Positions 49,643 to 57,796 of a stretch of DNA of 64,000 nucleotides are shown here, piece by piece. The stretch is taken from assembly GCF_003122385.1 (NCBI RefSeq), contig NZ_CP029255.1, positions 124,001 through 188,000 of the forward strand, written 5' to 3'. The notes beneath the pieces are model-generated. The model worked only from the letters and a program-made list of their open reading frames with translations. It was not told the DNA's origin and searched no databases. Position 1 is the first letter of the stretch, and each line of letters opens with the position of its first letter. Both the position numbers and the translations under genes were made by a program. The DNA is from Flavobacterium crocinum. Lineage in GTDB: Bacteria; Bacteroidota; Bacteroidia; Flavobacteriales; Flavobacteriaceae.

Positions 49643-52600
49643 TTAAACTTTACTCTGAGTTCCTTTATACTCACTCGGAGACAAATTATAAAACTTCTTA
49701 AACTCTTTGCTAAAATGTTTTCGATCATTAAAACCAACCATATAGGTAACTTCTGAAACCGAATAACTCGTATTAGCTAAAAGACTCGCCGCTTTCTTTA
49801 AACGCATATTTTTAATAAGGCCAGCCACAGACTGATTGGTCAGCGTTTGCACTTTTTTATACAAAACAGTTCGGCTCATACCTATTTCATTCACTAAATC
49901 ATTTACATCAAAATCGGCATTGTCCAGATTGGCTTCGATGATCTGAATTAATTTTTTTACGAATTGTCCTTCCGGCGTATTTATATTTTCTTCTTCAGCA
50001 TCTGCAATAAAACCTTCGCCGTATTTCTGACGCATGATTTCTTTGGCCGATAATAAATTGGTAATCGTCAGTTTTAATTCTTCAATACTGAAAGGTTTCG
50101 AAATATAAGCATCGGCACCGGTCGAAAGTCCTTCGATTCTATTTAAAGTCGAAGATTTTGCCGTCAGTAAAATAACCGGAATATGATTTGTATTTTGACT
50201 TGTTTTTAAGATTCGGCACAACTCAAAACCATCCATTTCCGGCATCATAACATCGGTTACGATTAAATCCGGAATTTCTTTTTCCATGTATTCCAAAGCT
50301 TGTATTCCATCAGTAAATTTCAAAACCTTATAATCAACGTATAAAATATCGTAGACAAAAGAGAGCACTTCTTCGTTGTCTTCAATCACTAAAACAGTCT
50401 TTTTAGAAGTATTTTCGGCATCATCCGGATATTCCGGTTCGTAAAGATGAATTTCGGTTTTAACATCCGAAATAGGATTCGCATTTTCTTCAATCTTAAC
50501 GGAACTTTCTACAATCTGCGATTTTTTAAAATGATCTTTTCCTTTCTTTAAAGTAATCGTAAAAATGGTATTGAAATTAGCATCGGCTTCTGTCTGTACT
50601 TTTATTTCTCCGTGATGCAGTTCTACAATGCTTTTACTTAACGCCAGACCAATTCCGCTTCCTAAATTGGCGCTTCCACGCTCGTCCAGCTGAAAAAAGT
50701 TCTTAAAAATTTTCTTTTTCCTGTTTTCGGGAATCCCAATACCGTTGTCTTTAACTTTAATTTCGATAGCATCAGAATCTTCTTTTTGCTCGACAGCCAA
50801 AGTAATTCGGCCATTTTTACTCGTAAACTTAAAAGCATTCGAAAGCAGATTGTAAATCACTTTTTCCATTTGGTTTTTATCGAAATAAATTAAAGCCGTA
50901 TTGATATTCAAAACAAACTTGTAATCGATCTTTTTCTCGACAGCAAAACCACGGAACGACTCATAAATATCAAAACAAAACGAAACAATATCCTGCTGTT
51001 CGCAATAGATTTTCATGCTTCCTTTCTCGGCTTTTCTAAAATCCATTAATTCATTTACCAATTTTAGTAATCGATCCGAATTGTTTTTGATGACTTTCAG
51101 TTTATGTTCCAGATTCGAATTCTTTTCGGCTCCGTTTAATAATTCTTCAACCGGTCCGCTTATCAAGGTCAACGGCGTTCTAATTTCATGCGAAACATTG
51201 GTAAAAAAATCCAGTTTCATTTTATACAATTCTTCCTGTCTTTCTTTCTCAACCTGTTCCAGATAATAAGCTTGTTTTAATAATTCTCGGTTTCTTAAAA
51301 AACGGAACAATAAAACTCCGGCTCCGGCTAATAAACCAAGATAAACGATATATGCCCACCAGGTTCTCCACCATGGCGGAAGCATAATAATTTTTAAAGT
51401 TTTAACAGACGGATTCCACTCTCCGCCTCCGCTTGACGTTTTGATTTTTAAAGTATAAGTTCCTGAATTGAGATTCGTTAAATTGATATAATGTTGTGAA
51501 CCTATCACATGCCATTCGTCTTTATTAAACGAACTTTCCAGTTTATAAGCATATTCACTTTTCTCAGGCGAAATAAAATTCATGGCGCTGAATTCAATTC
51601 CGATATAACCCTGATCGTGTTTTAAAGTAATTTCAGAAGTTTCACTGATGCGTTTTTCCAATGAAACCCCTTTATTTCCAGGTCTGATTTCTTCGTTATT
51701 CACTATTAGTTTCGTCAGGACAATCGGCGCTTTATCTTCGGTTTTAATCAATTTTGAAGGATTAAAGAGTACCAAACCATTTGAACATCCAAAAACCAAT
51801 TCTTTGGAATTGAGTTGTAAACTGCAATTATTAGAAAACTGCTTTACTTTCAATCCGTCTTTAGACGAAAAAGAAGTAATTTCAAAATCCGAAATCCTAA
51901 AAGTCGGACTTAACTTTTTGGTTTTTAACTTATAAAGCAAATTATTATCGCTAATCCAGATATTTCCTTCTGAATCTTCTGAAATGCTTTTGATGGTTTC
52001 ATCTGTAAAACCCATTGAGCGATTGATTTCGTAGAAACGGCCCTTCTTTTCGTCAAATAAATTTACGCCTCCGCTTTCTGCACCAATCCAGAATCTGTTT
52101 TTAGAATCGGTAAACATGACGGTAAGACTATTGTTGGATAAACCACTTTTTGAACCAGCTTTAAAAACTCTTGTAATGTGTTTTAGCTTTTTATCAAAAT
52201 AATTCAAACCATATTGTGTGGCAATCCAAAGTCCGTCTTTTCGGTTTACCAAATCGGTAATAAAATTATCGCTGAGCGAATTCGAACTGCCGTCTGCCAT
52301 ATAAATTTCGACCGTTCCGTCTGGCATTACTTTTTTCAATCCGTTTCCGTTGGTTCCCACCCAAAGATCTCCGTCATCCATTAATAAAGACGTAATCGGA
52401 CGTTCTCTTTCTTTGGAATCCTTTCGCGAAAGCGAGATAAACTGAAATGTTTTACTGCCTTTATTAAACTTAAATAATCCGTTGAAAGTCCCACAAAACA
52501 GATTTTGCTCGTTCTGATTCACCAAAGCCGTAATCATATTCACGCTTTTATCAAAATCATATCCTTCAATCTGATAAGTGGCATTTCTGTTATTTCTAAA

Positions 52601-53776
52601 ATCAAAATAATTTAGACCTCCGCCATTTGTCCCAACCCAAAGCGTTCCGTCATTCTCGCGTGCAACAGCATTCACAAAAGCGGTATTTAATCCGAAATTT
52701 GGTTTAACCACTTCTCTGATGTTGGTGAAATTGGCATTGGTTTTCTGAAAAAGATTGACTCCTCCTCCATTCGTCCCAATCCAAATATCATTATGACGGT
52801 CTTTCAAAAAGCATTTTACATCATCGTCAGAAAGGCTGTAACTTTCCAGAGGATTGTGTCCGTATTTGGTAAACTGATTTCTGTCTTTTTTGTAAACACA
52901 CAAACCGTTTTTTGTAGCAAACCAAATCGTATTATTGTCCACAGCGACAATATCATTTACCCAGTTTGAGGATAAACTATTTTTGTTACTTGTATTGAGC
53001 AGATAATTTTTGATAACACTTTTATCGACATCAAAATGAAAAACGCCATTGGCTTCGGTTGCAAACCATAAATCGCCATTTTTTTCTTTGATGACTTTCC
53101 AGATTTTAGATTTAAGCAAAGCTTCATTTTCTGCCAAAGCTTTTGGAAGTGTTTTTTTCGAACCGTTTTTTGGATCAAAACATTCTAATCCTTTAGAAGT
53201 TCCTACCAAAACGCCATAATTACGATCATAAAACAAAGACAAAACCCTGCTTTTTCTGAATGGCGAATTATGATCGTTTGAAATTTCTTCCAGCAAATAT
53301 TGCTGTCTGTTAAGGCGTTTGATTCCGCCAAAAGTTCCAACCCAAATTCGGTTTTCGTCATCCTGAATTATAGAAGAAATATAATTTCGTCCGCCCTTTA
53401 TTTTCTGAACATCAATACGTACAAAACTTCTTTCGTTTTTATTAAAAAGATTCAGTCCGTTATTCGTTCCAATCCAAAGTTCTTTCTGATTGTCTTCCAG
53501 AATTACATTGACATGATTATTACTGATGCTGTTTAGTATGTCTTTATTGTAAACATATCGCAGGAAATCATATCCGTCATAACTAATTAAACCATTCGCC
53601 GTTCCAATCCAGATAAACCCTTTTTTGGTCTGATGAATACTCGAAATCATACTCTGCGAAAAACTGGTATCATAGTTAATATGATCAAAGTACAAATCGG
53701 AACTTTGAGCAAATGAACTGACAGTCGTTGCAAAAAATAGAATAAAACTTAAAATGTAGTTTTTGATGCTTTTCAT
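49643..53776 (-). CDS. Hybrid two-component system regulator (HTCS) of the utilization locus
   Basis: A 1377-residue one-piece sensor and regulator. The signal peptide starts MKSIKNYILSFILFF (a longer frame from 53851 is unlikely). The periplasmic part has two beta-propeller halves (about 30-690, repeats such as IWIGTNGGGVNLF) and a Y_Y_Y domain (about 720-820), with a membrane helix at about 825-845. The kinase core has His863 (NVSHEIRTPLTL) and GIGIPENRKKKIF. The receiver has Asp1175 (VTDVMMPEMDG). An AraC helix-turn-helix ends the protein (VTYMVGFNDRKHFSKEFKKFY). It should bind an oligosaccharide in the periplasm and activate susC directly. Confidence 0.95.
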   Translation of the reverse strand: MKSIKNYILSFILFFATTVSSFAQSSDLYFDHINYDTSFSQSMISSIHQTKKGFIWIGTANGLISYDGYDFLRYVYNKDILNSISNNHVNVILEDNQKELWIGTNNGLNLFNKNERSFVRIDVQKIKGGRNYISSIIQDDENRIWVGTFGGIKRLNRQQYLLEEISNDHNSPFRKSRVLSLFYDRNYGVLVGTSKGLECFDPKNGSKKTLPKALAENEALLKSKIWKVIKEKNGDLWFATEANGVFHFDVDKSVIKNYLLNTSNKNSLSSNWVNDIVAVDNNTIWFATKNGLCVYKKDRNQFTKYGHNPLESYSLSDDDVKCFLKDRHNDIWIGTNGGGVNLFQKTNANFTNIREVVKPNFGLNTAFVNAVARENDGTLWVGTNGGGLNYFDFRNNRNATYQIEGYDFDKSVNMITALVNQNEQNLFCGTFNGLFKFNKGSKTFQFISLSRKDSKERERPITSLLMDDGDLWVGTNGNGLKKVMPDGTVEIYMADGSSNSLSDNFITDLVNRKDGLWIATQYGLNYFDKKLKHITRVFKAGSKSGLSNNSLTVMFTDSKNRFWIGAESGGVNLFDEKKGRFYEINRSMGFTDETIKSISEDSEGNIWISDNNLLYKLKTKKLSPTFRISDFEITSFSSKDGLKVKQFSNNCSLQLNSKELVFGCSNGLVLFNPSKLIKTEDKAPIVLTKLIVNNEEIRPGNKGVSLEKRISETSEITLKHDQGYIGIEFSAMNFISPEKSEYAYKLESSFNKDEWHVIGSQHYINLTNLNSGTYTLKIKTSSGGGEWNPSVKTLKIIMLPPWWRTWWAYIVYLGLLAGAGVLLFRFLRNRELLKQAYYLEQVEKERQEELYKMKLDFFTNVSHEIRTPLTLISGPVEELLNGAEKNSNLEHKLKVIKNNSDRLLKLVNELMDFRKAEKGSMKIYCEQQDIVSFCFDIYESFRGFAVEKKIDYKFVLNINTALIYFDKNQMEKVIYNLLSNAFKFTSKNGRITLAVEQKEDSDAIEIKVKDNGIGIPENRKKKIFKNFFQLDERGSANLGSGIGLALSKSIVELHHGEIKVQTEADANFNTIFTITLKKGKDHFKKSQIVESSVKIEENANPISDVKTEIHLYEPEYPDDAENTSKKTVLVIEDNEEVLSFVYDILYVDYKVLKFTDGIQALEYMEKEIPDLIVTDVMMPEMDGFELCRILKTSQNTNHIPVILLTAKSSTLNRIEGLSTGADAYISKPFSIEELKLTITNLLSAKEIMRQKYGEGFIADAEEENINTPEGQFVKKLIQIIEANLDNADFDVNDLVNEIGMSRTVLYKKVQTLTNQSVAGLIKNMRLKKAASLLANTSYSVSEVTYMVGFNDRKHFSKEFKKFYNLSPSEYKGTQSKV

Positions 53777-53956
53777 AAACAAAATAGAATAAACGCCCGA
53801 GTAATTTAATTTCAATAAACCTATGAAAAAAATCAATCGAATGCACTGCAAAATAGCGCTATTGCAAAAAATAAAGGAGGGAGTTTTTTCTTTTTAAGGG
53901 GTGTAGATGTACTTTTCGTCCTAATTTTTCAGAGTAGTTTTTTAATTTGGAGCTAA

Positions 53957-54038
53957 TTCCAGCTATCCGCTATATCTTTTTGTTGTCTCGTTTTTATTTT
54001 ACGAGACCACAAAAGGATATCGCTCCTATCTGGGCTAG
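53957..54038 (-). ncRNA. Candidate structured RNA or repeat, copy B
   Basis: Read on the minus strand, this carries CTAGCCCAGATAGGAGCG and AGCGGATAGCTGGAA flanks like those of copy A at 16567-16640, around a different stem (GGTCTCGT / ACGAGACA). Flank conservation with stem replacement supports a structured element. It lies between HTCS and the gene at 54146. The preceding bases 53777-53956 show no other feature. Confidence 0.55.
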
Positions 54039-54082
54039 GGCAGTCATTTTAAAAAGTCCGTTTTTATTGAATTAAAATTAGA

Positions 54083-54124
54083 AAGCTGAGATATCCATTT
54101 TTAATTTATATTTAATGAAAAAAT
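54083..54124 (+). repeat. 42-bp direct repeat, left copy
   Basis: Bases 54083-54124 (AAGCTGAGATATCCATTTTT onward) match 55322-55363 at 39 of 42 positions in the same orientation. The left copy precedes the gene at 54146 by 22 bases, and the right copy precedes the sirtuin gene by 27 bases. Confidence 0.85.
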
Positions 54125-54145
54125 TTAAAGCAAACAACGACCTAA

Positions 54146-54517
54146 ATGAAAAATAGAATTTTAGTCTCTTTTCTTATCATTATATTAAGTAGCATTATTT
54201 ACTTCATTGTAAATGGTTATATGATCAAATATGATATTGAAAATAAAGGCAAAAAATCTATTGGCAAATTTGTTCTTCAGGACAATTATGGCAAAGGACA
54301 GTTAAACTATTTCATTTTTTATATCGACGGAAAGAAATACAAAGCAAATGGGGGAAGATCTCCAGAAGGATTTTCAAAAAACACAGGGAAATTTTACAAA
54401 ATCATTTATTCTGAAAAGTATAAAGGGCACATAAAAGCTTTATTTAATGAACCAATCACAGATACAGTCATTATTTTAAAAGCAGGTTTTTCCAAAGAAG
54501 AAATAAATAACAACTAG
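54146..54517 (+). CDS. Small membrane-anchored hypothetical protein (123 aa)
   Basis: Not a family I recognise. It has an N-terminal hydrophobic anchor (about 5-25, ILVSFLIIILSSIIYFIVNG) and a basic beta-rich periplasmic part with IGKFVLQDNYGKGQLNYFIF and RSPEGFSKNTGKFYKII. The anchor is not followed by a clear cleavage site, so it is probably membrane-attached. It lies just behind the left copy of the 42-bp repeat. Base composition is like its neighbours. Confidence 0.6.
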   Translation: MKNRILVSFLIIILSSIIYFIVNGYMIKYDIENKGKKSIGKFVLQDNYGKGQLNYFIFYIDGKKYKANGGRSPEGFSKNTGKFYKIIYSEKYKGHIKALFNEPITDTVIILKAGFSKEEINNN

Positions 54518-54605
54518 CTTAAAAACAATAAAATTTTCGTCATAACAATAATCCCTTTCACTATTTCTTGTAATCTTTTTTATAACTGATTATTATATAA
54601 GTTAA

Positions 54606-54722
54606 ATGTTTGAAACTTTTCACCCACCAGATATTGAAAATTCAGATTCTATTAAAAAAGCAAAACCAACTACTCTATCTTTCGGTTCTGAAAGCAAAGA
54701 CATAAACAATGATCGATTATAA
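54606..54722 (+). CDS. Short frame overlapping the next gene; possible toxin C-terminus remnant
   Basis: A 38-codon frame begins at ATG 54606 just after an in-frame stop, reads MFETFHPPDIENSDSIKKAK and ends SKDINNDRL, with its stop overlapping the start of the 54709 gene by 14 bases. Immunity genes often begin inside the end of their toxin gene, so this may be the tail of a lost toxin. No homology can be claimed from so short a sequence. Confidence 0.3.
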   Translation: MFETFHPPDIENSDSIKKAKPTTLSFGSESKDINNDRL

Positions 54723-55158
54723 AACATTTCTGAAAAGCAAAATAGATCCAAATTGCGGAATATCCGAATTTATCTTAGATTCAGATATCTCCCTTTTCTA
54801 TGATTATCTAAGTAATGACAAAATTAAAACTTTAGAAAAAGAATATAATAATCCTAGAATACACAATTATCAATTGAAGATATGGGATAGCGTTATATTG
54901 ATTTTTAATCGTCAAAAGCTTTTAAAAAGTATTATCATAAAGGACAGTCATATTAATTTTGAAGACTATTATATCGGGATGAAATTTGAGGAAGCAATGA
55001 CTCGCACTACCTCATTTTATAATGTCGATGATGATGAGGATTCGATTTTTCACGTTTTATTTAAAGGAATAAAATTCAATTTAGATATAGATTTACATGA
55101 CGAACTATTTATAGGATCTATCGAAGTTTTTGATTTTACTAACATAGAGTATATATAG
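54709..55158 (+). CDS. Hypothetical protein, possible orphan immunity protein (149 aa)
   Basis: I do not recognise a family. The 149-residue product is acidic and cytoplasmic, with predicted mixed helix and strand: KIDPNCGISEFILDSDISLFYDYL, then LKIWDSVILIFNRQKLL, then an acidic patch (FYNVDDDEDSIFHVLF) and FKGIKFNLDIDLHDELFIGS. Small acidic single-domain proteins next to a short upstream frame and repeats are typical of immunity genes of contact-dependent toxins, but no toxin gene is present here. It lies inside the pair of 42-bp repeats. Confidence 0.5.
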   Translation: MIDYKTFLKSKIDPNCGISEFILDSDISLFYDYLSNDKIKTLEKEYNNPRIHNYQLKIWDSVILIFNRQKLLKSIIIKDSHINFEDYYIGMKFEEAMTRTTSFYNVDDDEDSIFHVLFKGIKFNLDIDLHDELFIGSIEVFDFTNIEYI

Positions 55159-55321
55159 TTCTGTTTTGCTAAGACGAGCCACTCCCAAACCCGATCGCTC
55201 GGATATATCAACGCAACGATAGCGTGGAAATTCTTTCCGTGCACGCAAAGAGCGTCGACAAAGATTAGAAAAAGAAAAACTCGCCAAAAGCGTTTTTTTT
55301 TATTTATAAAGCTTTGATAAA
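55159..55321. other. Gap with short hairpins, no gene
   Basis: The stretch 55165-55265 has GC-rich words unlike the surroundings (CTAAGACGAGCCACTCCCAAA, GATCGCTCGGATA, CAACGATAGCGTGG, GTGCACGCAAAGAGCGTCGAC). These resemble an intergenic repeat common in Flavobacterium. No frame on either strand is convincing. Confidence 0.45.
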
Positions 55322-55363
55322 AAGTTGAGGTATCCATTTTTAATTTATATTTAATCAAAAAAT
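55322..55363 (+). repeat. 42-bp direct repeat, right copy
   Basis: Matches 54083-54124 with three substitutions. The 1,239-bp offset spans two or three small genes, suggesting insertion between, or duplication of, a leader sequence. It is the immediate upstream region of the sirtuin gene. Confidence 0.85.
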
Positions 55364-55389
55364 ACGGTTCTGTTTTTTCGAAACTAAAC

Positions 55390-56211
55390 ATGCAACAATT
55401 AGAAGATATAATACAATACGTTTCCACTAAAAACAAAAGAAACCTCTTTACCTTTTTGACAGGAGCTGGACTTTCTTCAGAAAGCGGCATTCCAACTTAT
55501 AGAGGTATTGATGGTATTTGGGTTAAAGGAACAAAATTTCATAAACCAGAAGAATTTGGAACTTTTAAATACTTTAAAGAACATCCCGAAGAAGTCTGGC
55601 AATATTCTTTGTTTAGAAAGAAAATGTTTCAAAATGCCAAACCAAATGAAAGTCATTACGAATTGGTTGAAATTGAAAACATCCTGAAAGACCGATTTCA
55701 TCTTATTACCCAAAACATTGATAATTTACACCGACAAAGCGGAACCGAAAGAATTTTCGAAATTCATGGCAACAATAGAGAAATAAAATGTTCGAACGGC
55801 TGTAAAGAAATCGTAAATCTACCTGAAGAAATAAAAGGAAAAGAAATTGACGAAGATCTGACGGAAAGAGAAATAGAACTTTTAAAATGTCAAAGTTGTG
55901 GAAGCTGGATGAGACCAAATATTTTATGGTTTGATGAATATTATGATGAGAAAACCAATAAAAAATTCAGTTCTTTAAAAATTGCAAAAAATTCGGGAAT
56001 ACTATTTATTCTGGGGACTTCGGGCGCAACAAATCTCCCGATCGCAATTGCAGAAACTACTTTAAAATATGGCGGAACTATTGTTGACATCAATATAGAA
56101 GACAATCAATTTACCGCTTTGATAAAGGATAAAAAGAATAAAATTATCATTCGTAAAACATCGACTGAAGCTTTAAAGATGATAAAGGAAATGATTAAAA
56201 TATACAACTGA
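55390..56211 (+). CDS. Sirtuin-family NAD-dependent protein deacylase
   Basis: A 273-residue SIR2 protein. The NAD site is TGAGLSSESGIPTYRGIDGIW; the TQNIDNLHRQSG motif and the catalytic His in IHGN follow. A zinc ribbon uses CSNGC and CQSCG. RPNILWFDEYY and LGTSGATNLP complete the Rossmann part. All key residues are present, so it should remove acyl groups from lysines using NAD, or hydrolyse NAD. The short form has no extra domain. It starts directly after the right 42-bp repeat; the next small gene follows after 14 bases. Confidence 0.92.
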   Translation: MQQLEDIIQYVSTKNKRNLFTFLTGAGLSSESGIPTYRGIDGIWVKGTKFHKPEEFGTFKYFKEHPEEVWQYSLFRKKMFQNAKPNESHYELVEIENILKDRFHLITQNIDNLHRQSGTERIFEIHGNNREIKCSNGCKEIVNLPEEIKGKEIDEDLTEREIELLKCQSCGSWMRPNILWFDEYYDEKTNKKFSSLKIAKNSGILFILGTSGATNLPIAIAETTLKYGGTIVDINIEDNQFTALIKDKKNKIIIRKTSTEALKMIKEMIKIYN

Positions 56212-56225
56212 CTTAAAATACGACC

Positions 56226-56447
56226 ATGTACAATTTAATACTTTGCGAAAAAGCAACCGGAATCATCCTTGAGCTTGATGGAAAAACAAGATTCTTAAAA
56301 AGTGAAACAAATTCAAGACCCTTTTTATCTTTTGAAGATATTGAAGATGCAGAAAATAAAGCTAATAATTTGATTAGTAAAAATGATAATTTAGAAATTG
56401 GAATGTATGATTCTAATTGGAATTTTATAAAAAGCTTTTCTAATTAA
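56226..56447 (+). CDS. Small hypothetical protein downstream of the sirtuin (73 aa)
   Basis: Family not recognised. The product is 73 residues, with a beta hairpin-like start (NLILCEKATGIILELDGKTRF), a helix (FEDIEDAENKANNLISK) and a C-terminal strand ending MYDSNWNFIKSFSN. It looks like a compact alpha/beta domain. It lies 14 bases behind the sirtuin stop and is probably cotranscribed. It overlaps the convergent nucleosidase by four bases. Confidence 0.6.
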   Translation: MYNLILCEKATGIILELDGKTRFLKSETNSRPFLSFEDIEDAENKANNLISKNDNLEIGMYDSNWNFIKSFSN

Positions 56448-57049
56448 TAAATAGCTTCCTTATCTTCAATCAATCCCAAAATTTTCCCATAAGCAATCGC
56501 TGCTTTATGAACCTGAACTGTCCAGTCTTCAGCAGCATTATCATCAGCGCCGTCTGAAATGTATTTTAAACATAAAAAAGGAATATTCTCTTTCATGGCA
56601 ATCATGGCTAAAGCATATCCTTCCATATCGACCACTTGATAAGCATCTGAACAATGCCCCATTTCGAAATTATCTCCCGTTCCGCAGATCCCTTCCTGAA
56701 GATTATCCATTTTTAGTCCATATTCTAAAACTGGAGGCAAACCAGAAAGCGGTGTTTCATACAACGCAAAACCTAAACCACGAACATCCATGTCTCTTTG
56801 CACAAATTTGGTACAGCAGATTACTTCTCCTTTTTGAAAACAACTGCTTCCCGCCGATCCCAGATTTACGATGACTGCAGGTCTTTTATTTTGTATGGCT
56901 TTAGTTAATTCATAAGCTGCATTTACTTTTCCTATTCCGGTAATTAAAACGTTGTGTCCTTTAAAAACTTCAGCTGCTTCAGATTCAAGAGCAAATAAGA
57001 ATAATATATCTTCGACAGCAAAAGATTCTGTCTGATTAATTTGTATCAT
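56444..57049 (-). CDS. Phosphorylase-superfamily nucleosidase (MTA/SAH nucleosidase-like)
   Basis: A 201-residue protein of the PNP/UDP family. I start at MIQINQTESFAVEDILF; an upstream Met at 57082 would add an unlikely basic leader. The fold shows LFALESEAAEVF, VLITGIGKVNAAYELTKAI, NLGSAGSSCFQKGEV, and VVDMEGYALAMIAMKENIPFLCLKYISDGAD (in pieces) with the conserved Met-Glu and Ser-Asp pairs of nucleosidases. It may cleave methylthioadenosine, S-adenosylhomocysteine or a related nucleoside. Length is slightly short of MtnN, so the substrate is uncertain. Confidence 0.82.
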   Translation of the reverse strand: MIQINQTESFAVEDILFLFALESEAAEVFKGHNVLITGIGKVNAAYELTKAIQNKRPAVIVNLGSAGSSCFQKGEVICCTKFVQRDMDVRGLGFALYETPLSGLPPVLEYGLKMDNLQEGICGTGDNFEMGHCSDAYQVVDMEGYALAMIAMKENIPFLCLKYISDGADDNAAEDWTVQVHKAAIAYGKILGLIEDKEAIY

Positions 57050-57171
57050 GCGTAATTTAATTTTCGGTTTACAAAAATACATTTAAAAAGTTACTTGGCT
57101 CGAACCTAAACTTAAAATCCAAAAAACACGTTAAATTCTGCTTTCTATGCTGAATTTTGTTTTTTTAAAAA

Positions 57172-57179
57172 TACTTTTG
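57172..57179 (+). promoter_or_regulatory. -7 promoter box of the DUF6642-araC pair
   Basis: TACTTTTG matches TAnnTTTG, 53 bases before the ATG. No -33 TTG is seen at the expected distance. Confidence 0.45.
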
Positions 57180-57231
57180 TTAGAAACAGTAAAAAGAGTT
57201 TCTATCCTTAAAAAACAGAAAGAGAACCTGC

Positions 57232-57795
57232 ATGGATAATGAAAAATTTATTTTCTGCCTTGAAGGCGTTAAAGATATAGAAGATCATACCCCAACACAT
57301 GTGGTTAAATGTCTTGAGGAATTGGCAATTGACCAGGGCATTTCGAGCATTCATAAAACTTGTGATACTATTGAAGGCCTTGAAGAAAGTCTTAATATTT
57401 TACTTTATGAAGATCATAATTTTAAAGATTATGAAATCATCTATCTTGCCATGCCGGGTCAGGAAAATAATATCTGTCTTCACGATTATTATTATAGTAT
57501 AGAAGAAATCGCCGAACTTTTTGAAGGAAAAATGAAAGGAAAAATTATTCATTTTGCCAATCTTAAAGTTTTGGATTTAAATGAAGAAGAATCACAATAT
57601 TTTCTGGATATAACCGGAGCAAGAGCCATTTCGGGCTATGGATCTACTTATAACAAAATTGCAAGTTGCAGTACGATTGATAAAGCTTTTTTTAGTTTGT
57701 ATCAGGAAAACGATAACTTGATTGAAGTGGTCGAAGACCTTTATGCCAAACATTATAATCTATGCAAACTGCTTGATTTTAGATTATACTATTAA
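57232..57795 (+). CDS. DUF6642-like protein with caspase-like texture
   Basis: A 187-residue cytoplasmic protein. I recall the family as DUF6642, though this is a memory match. The pattern of core strands with polar turns is IIYLAMPGQENNICLHDYYYS, EEIAELFEGKMKGKIIHFANL, and DITGARAISGYGSTYN. It resembles caspase/CHAT-like alpha/beta folds, where a His follows the third strand (IIHF here) and a Cys follows the next. The expected Cys is replaced (FANLKVLDL), so a protease role is doubtful. The stop is one base from the araC start, so the two are one unit. Confidence 0.6.
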   Translation: MDNEKFIFCLEGVKDIEDHTPTHVVKCLEELAIDQGISSIHKTCDTIEGLEESLNILLYEDHNFKDYEIIYLAMPGQENNICLHDYYYSIEEIAELFEGKMKGKIIHFANLKVLDLNEEESQYFLDITGARAISGYGSTYNKIASCSTIDKAFFSLYQENDNLIEVVEDLYAKHYNLCKLLDFRLYY

Positions 57796-57796
57796 A

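Noticed and set aside
54146..55158. Transposable element bounded by the 42-bp repeats
   Set aside because: The repeats are direct, not inverted, and no transposase is encoded between them.
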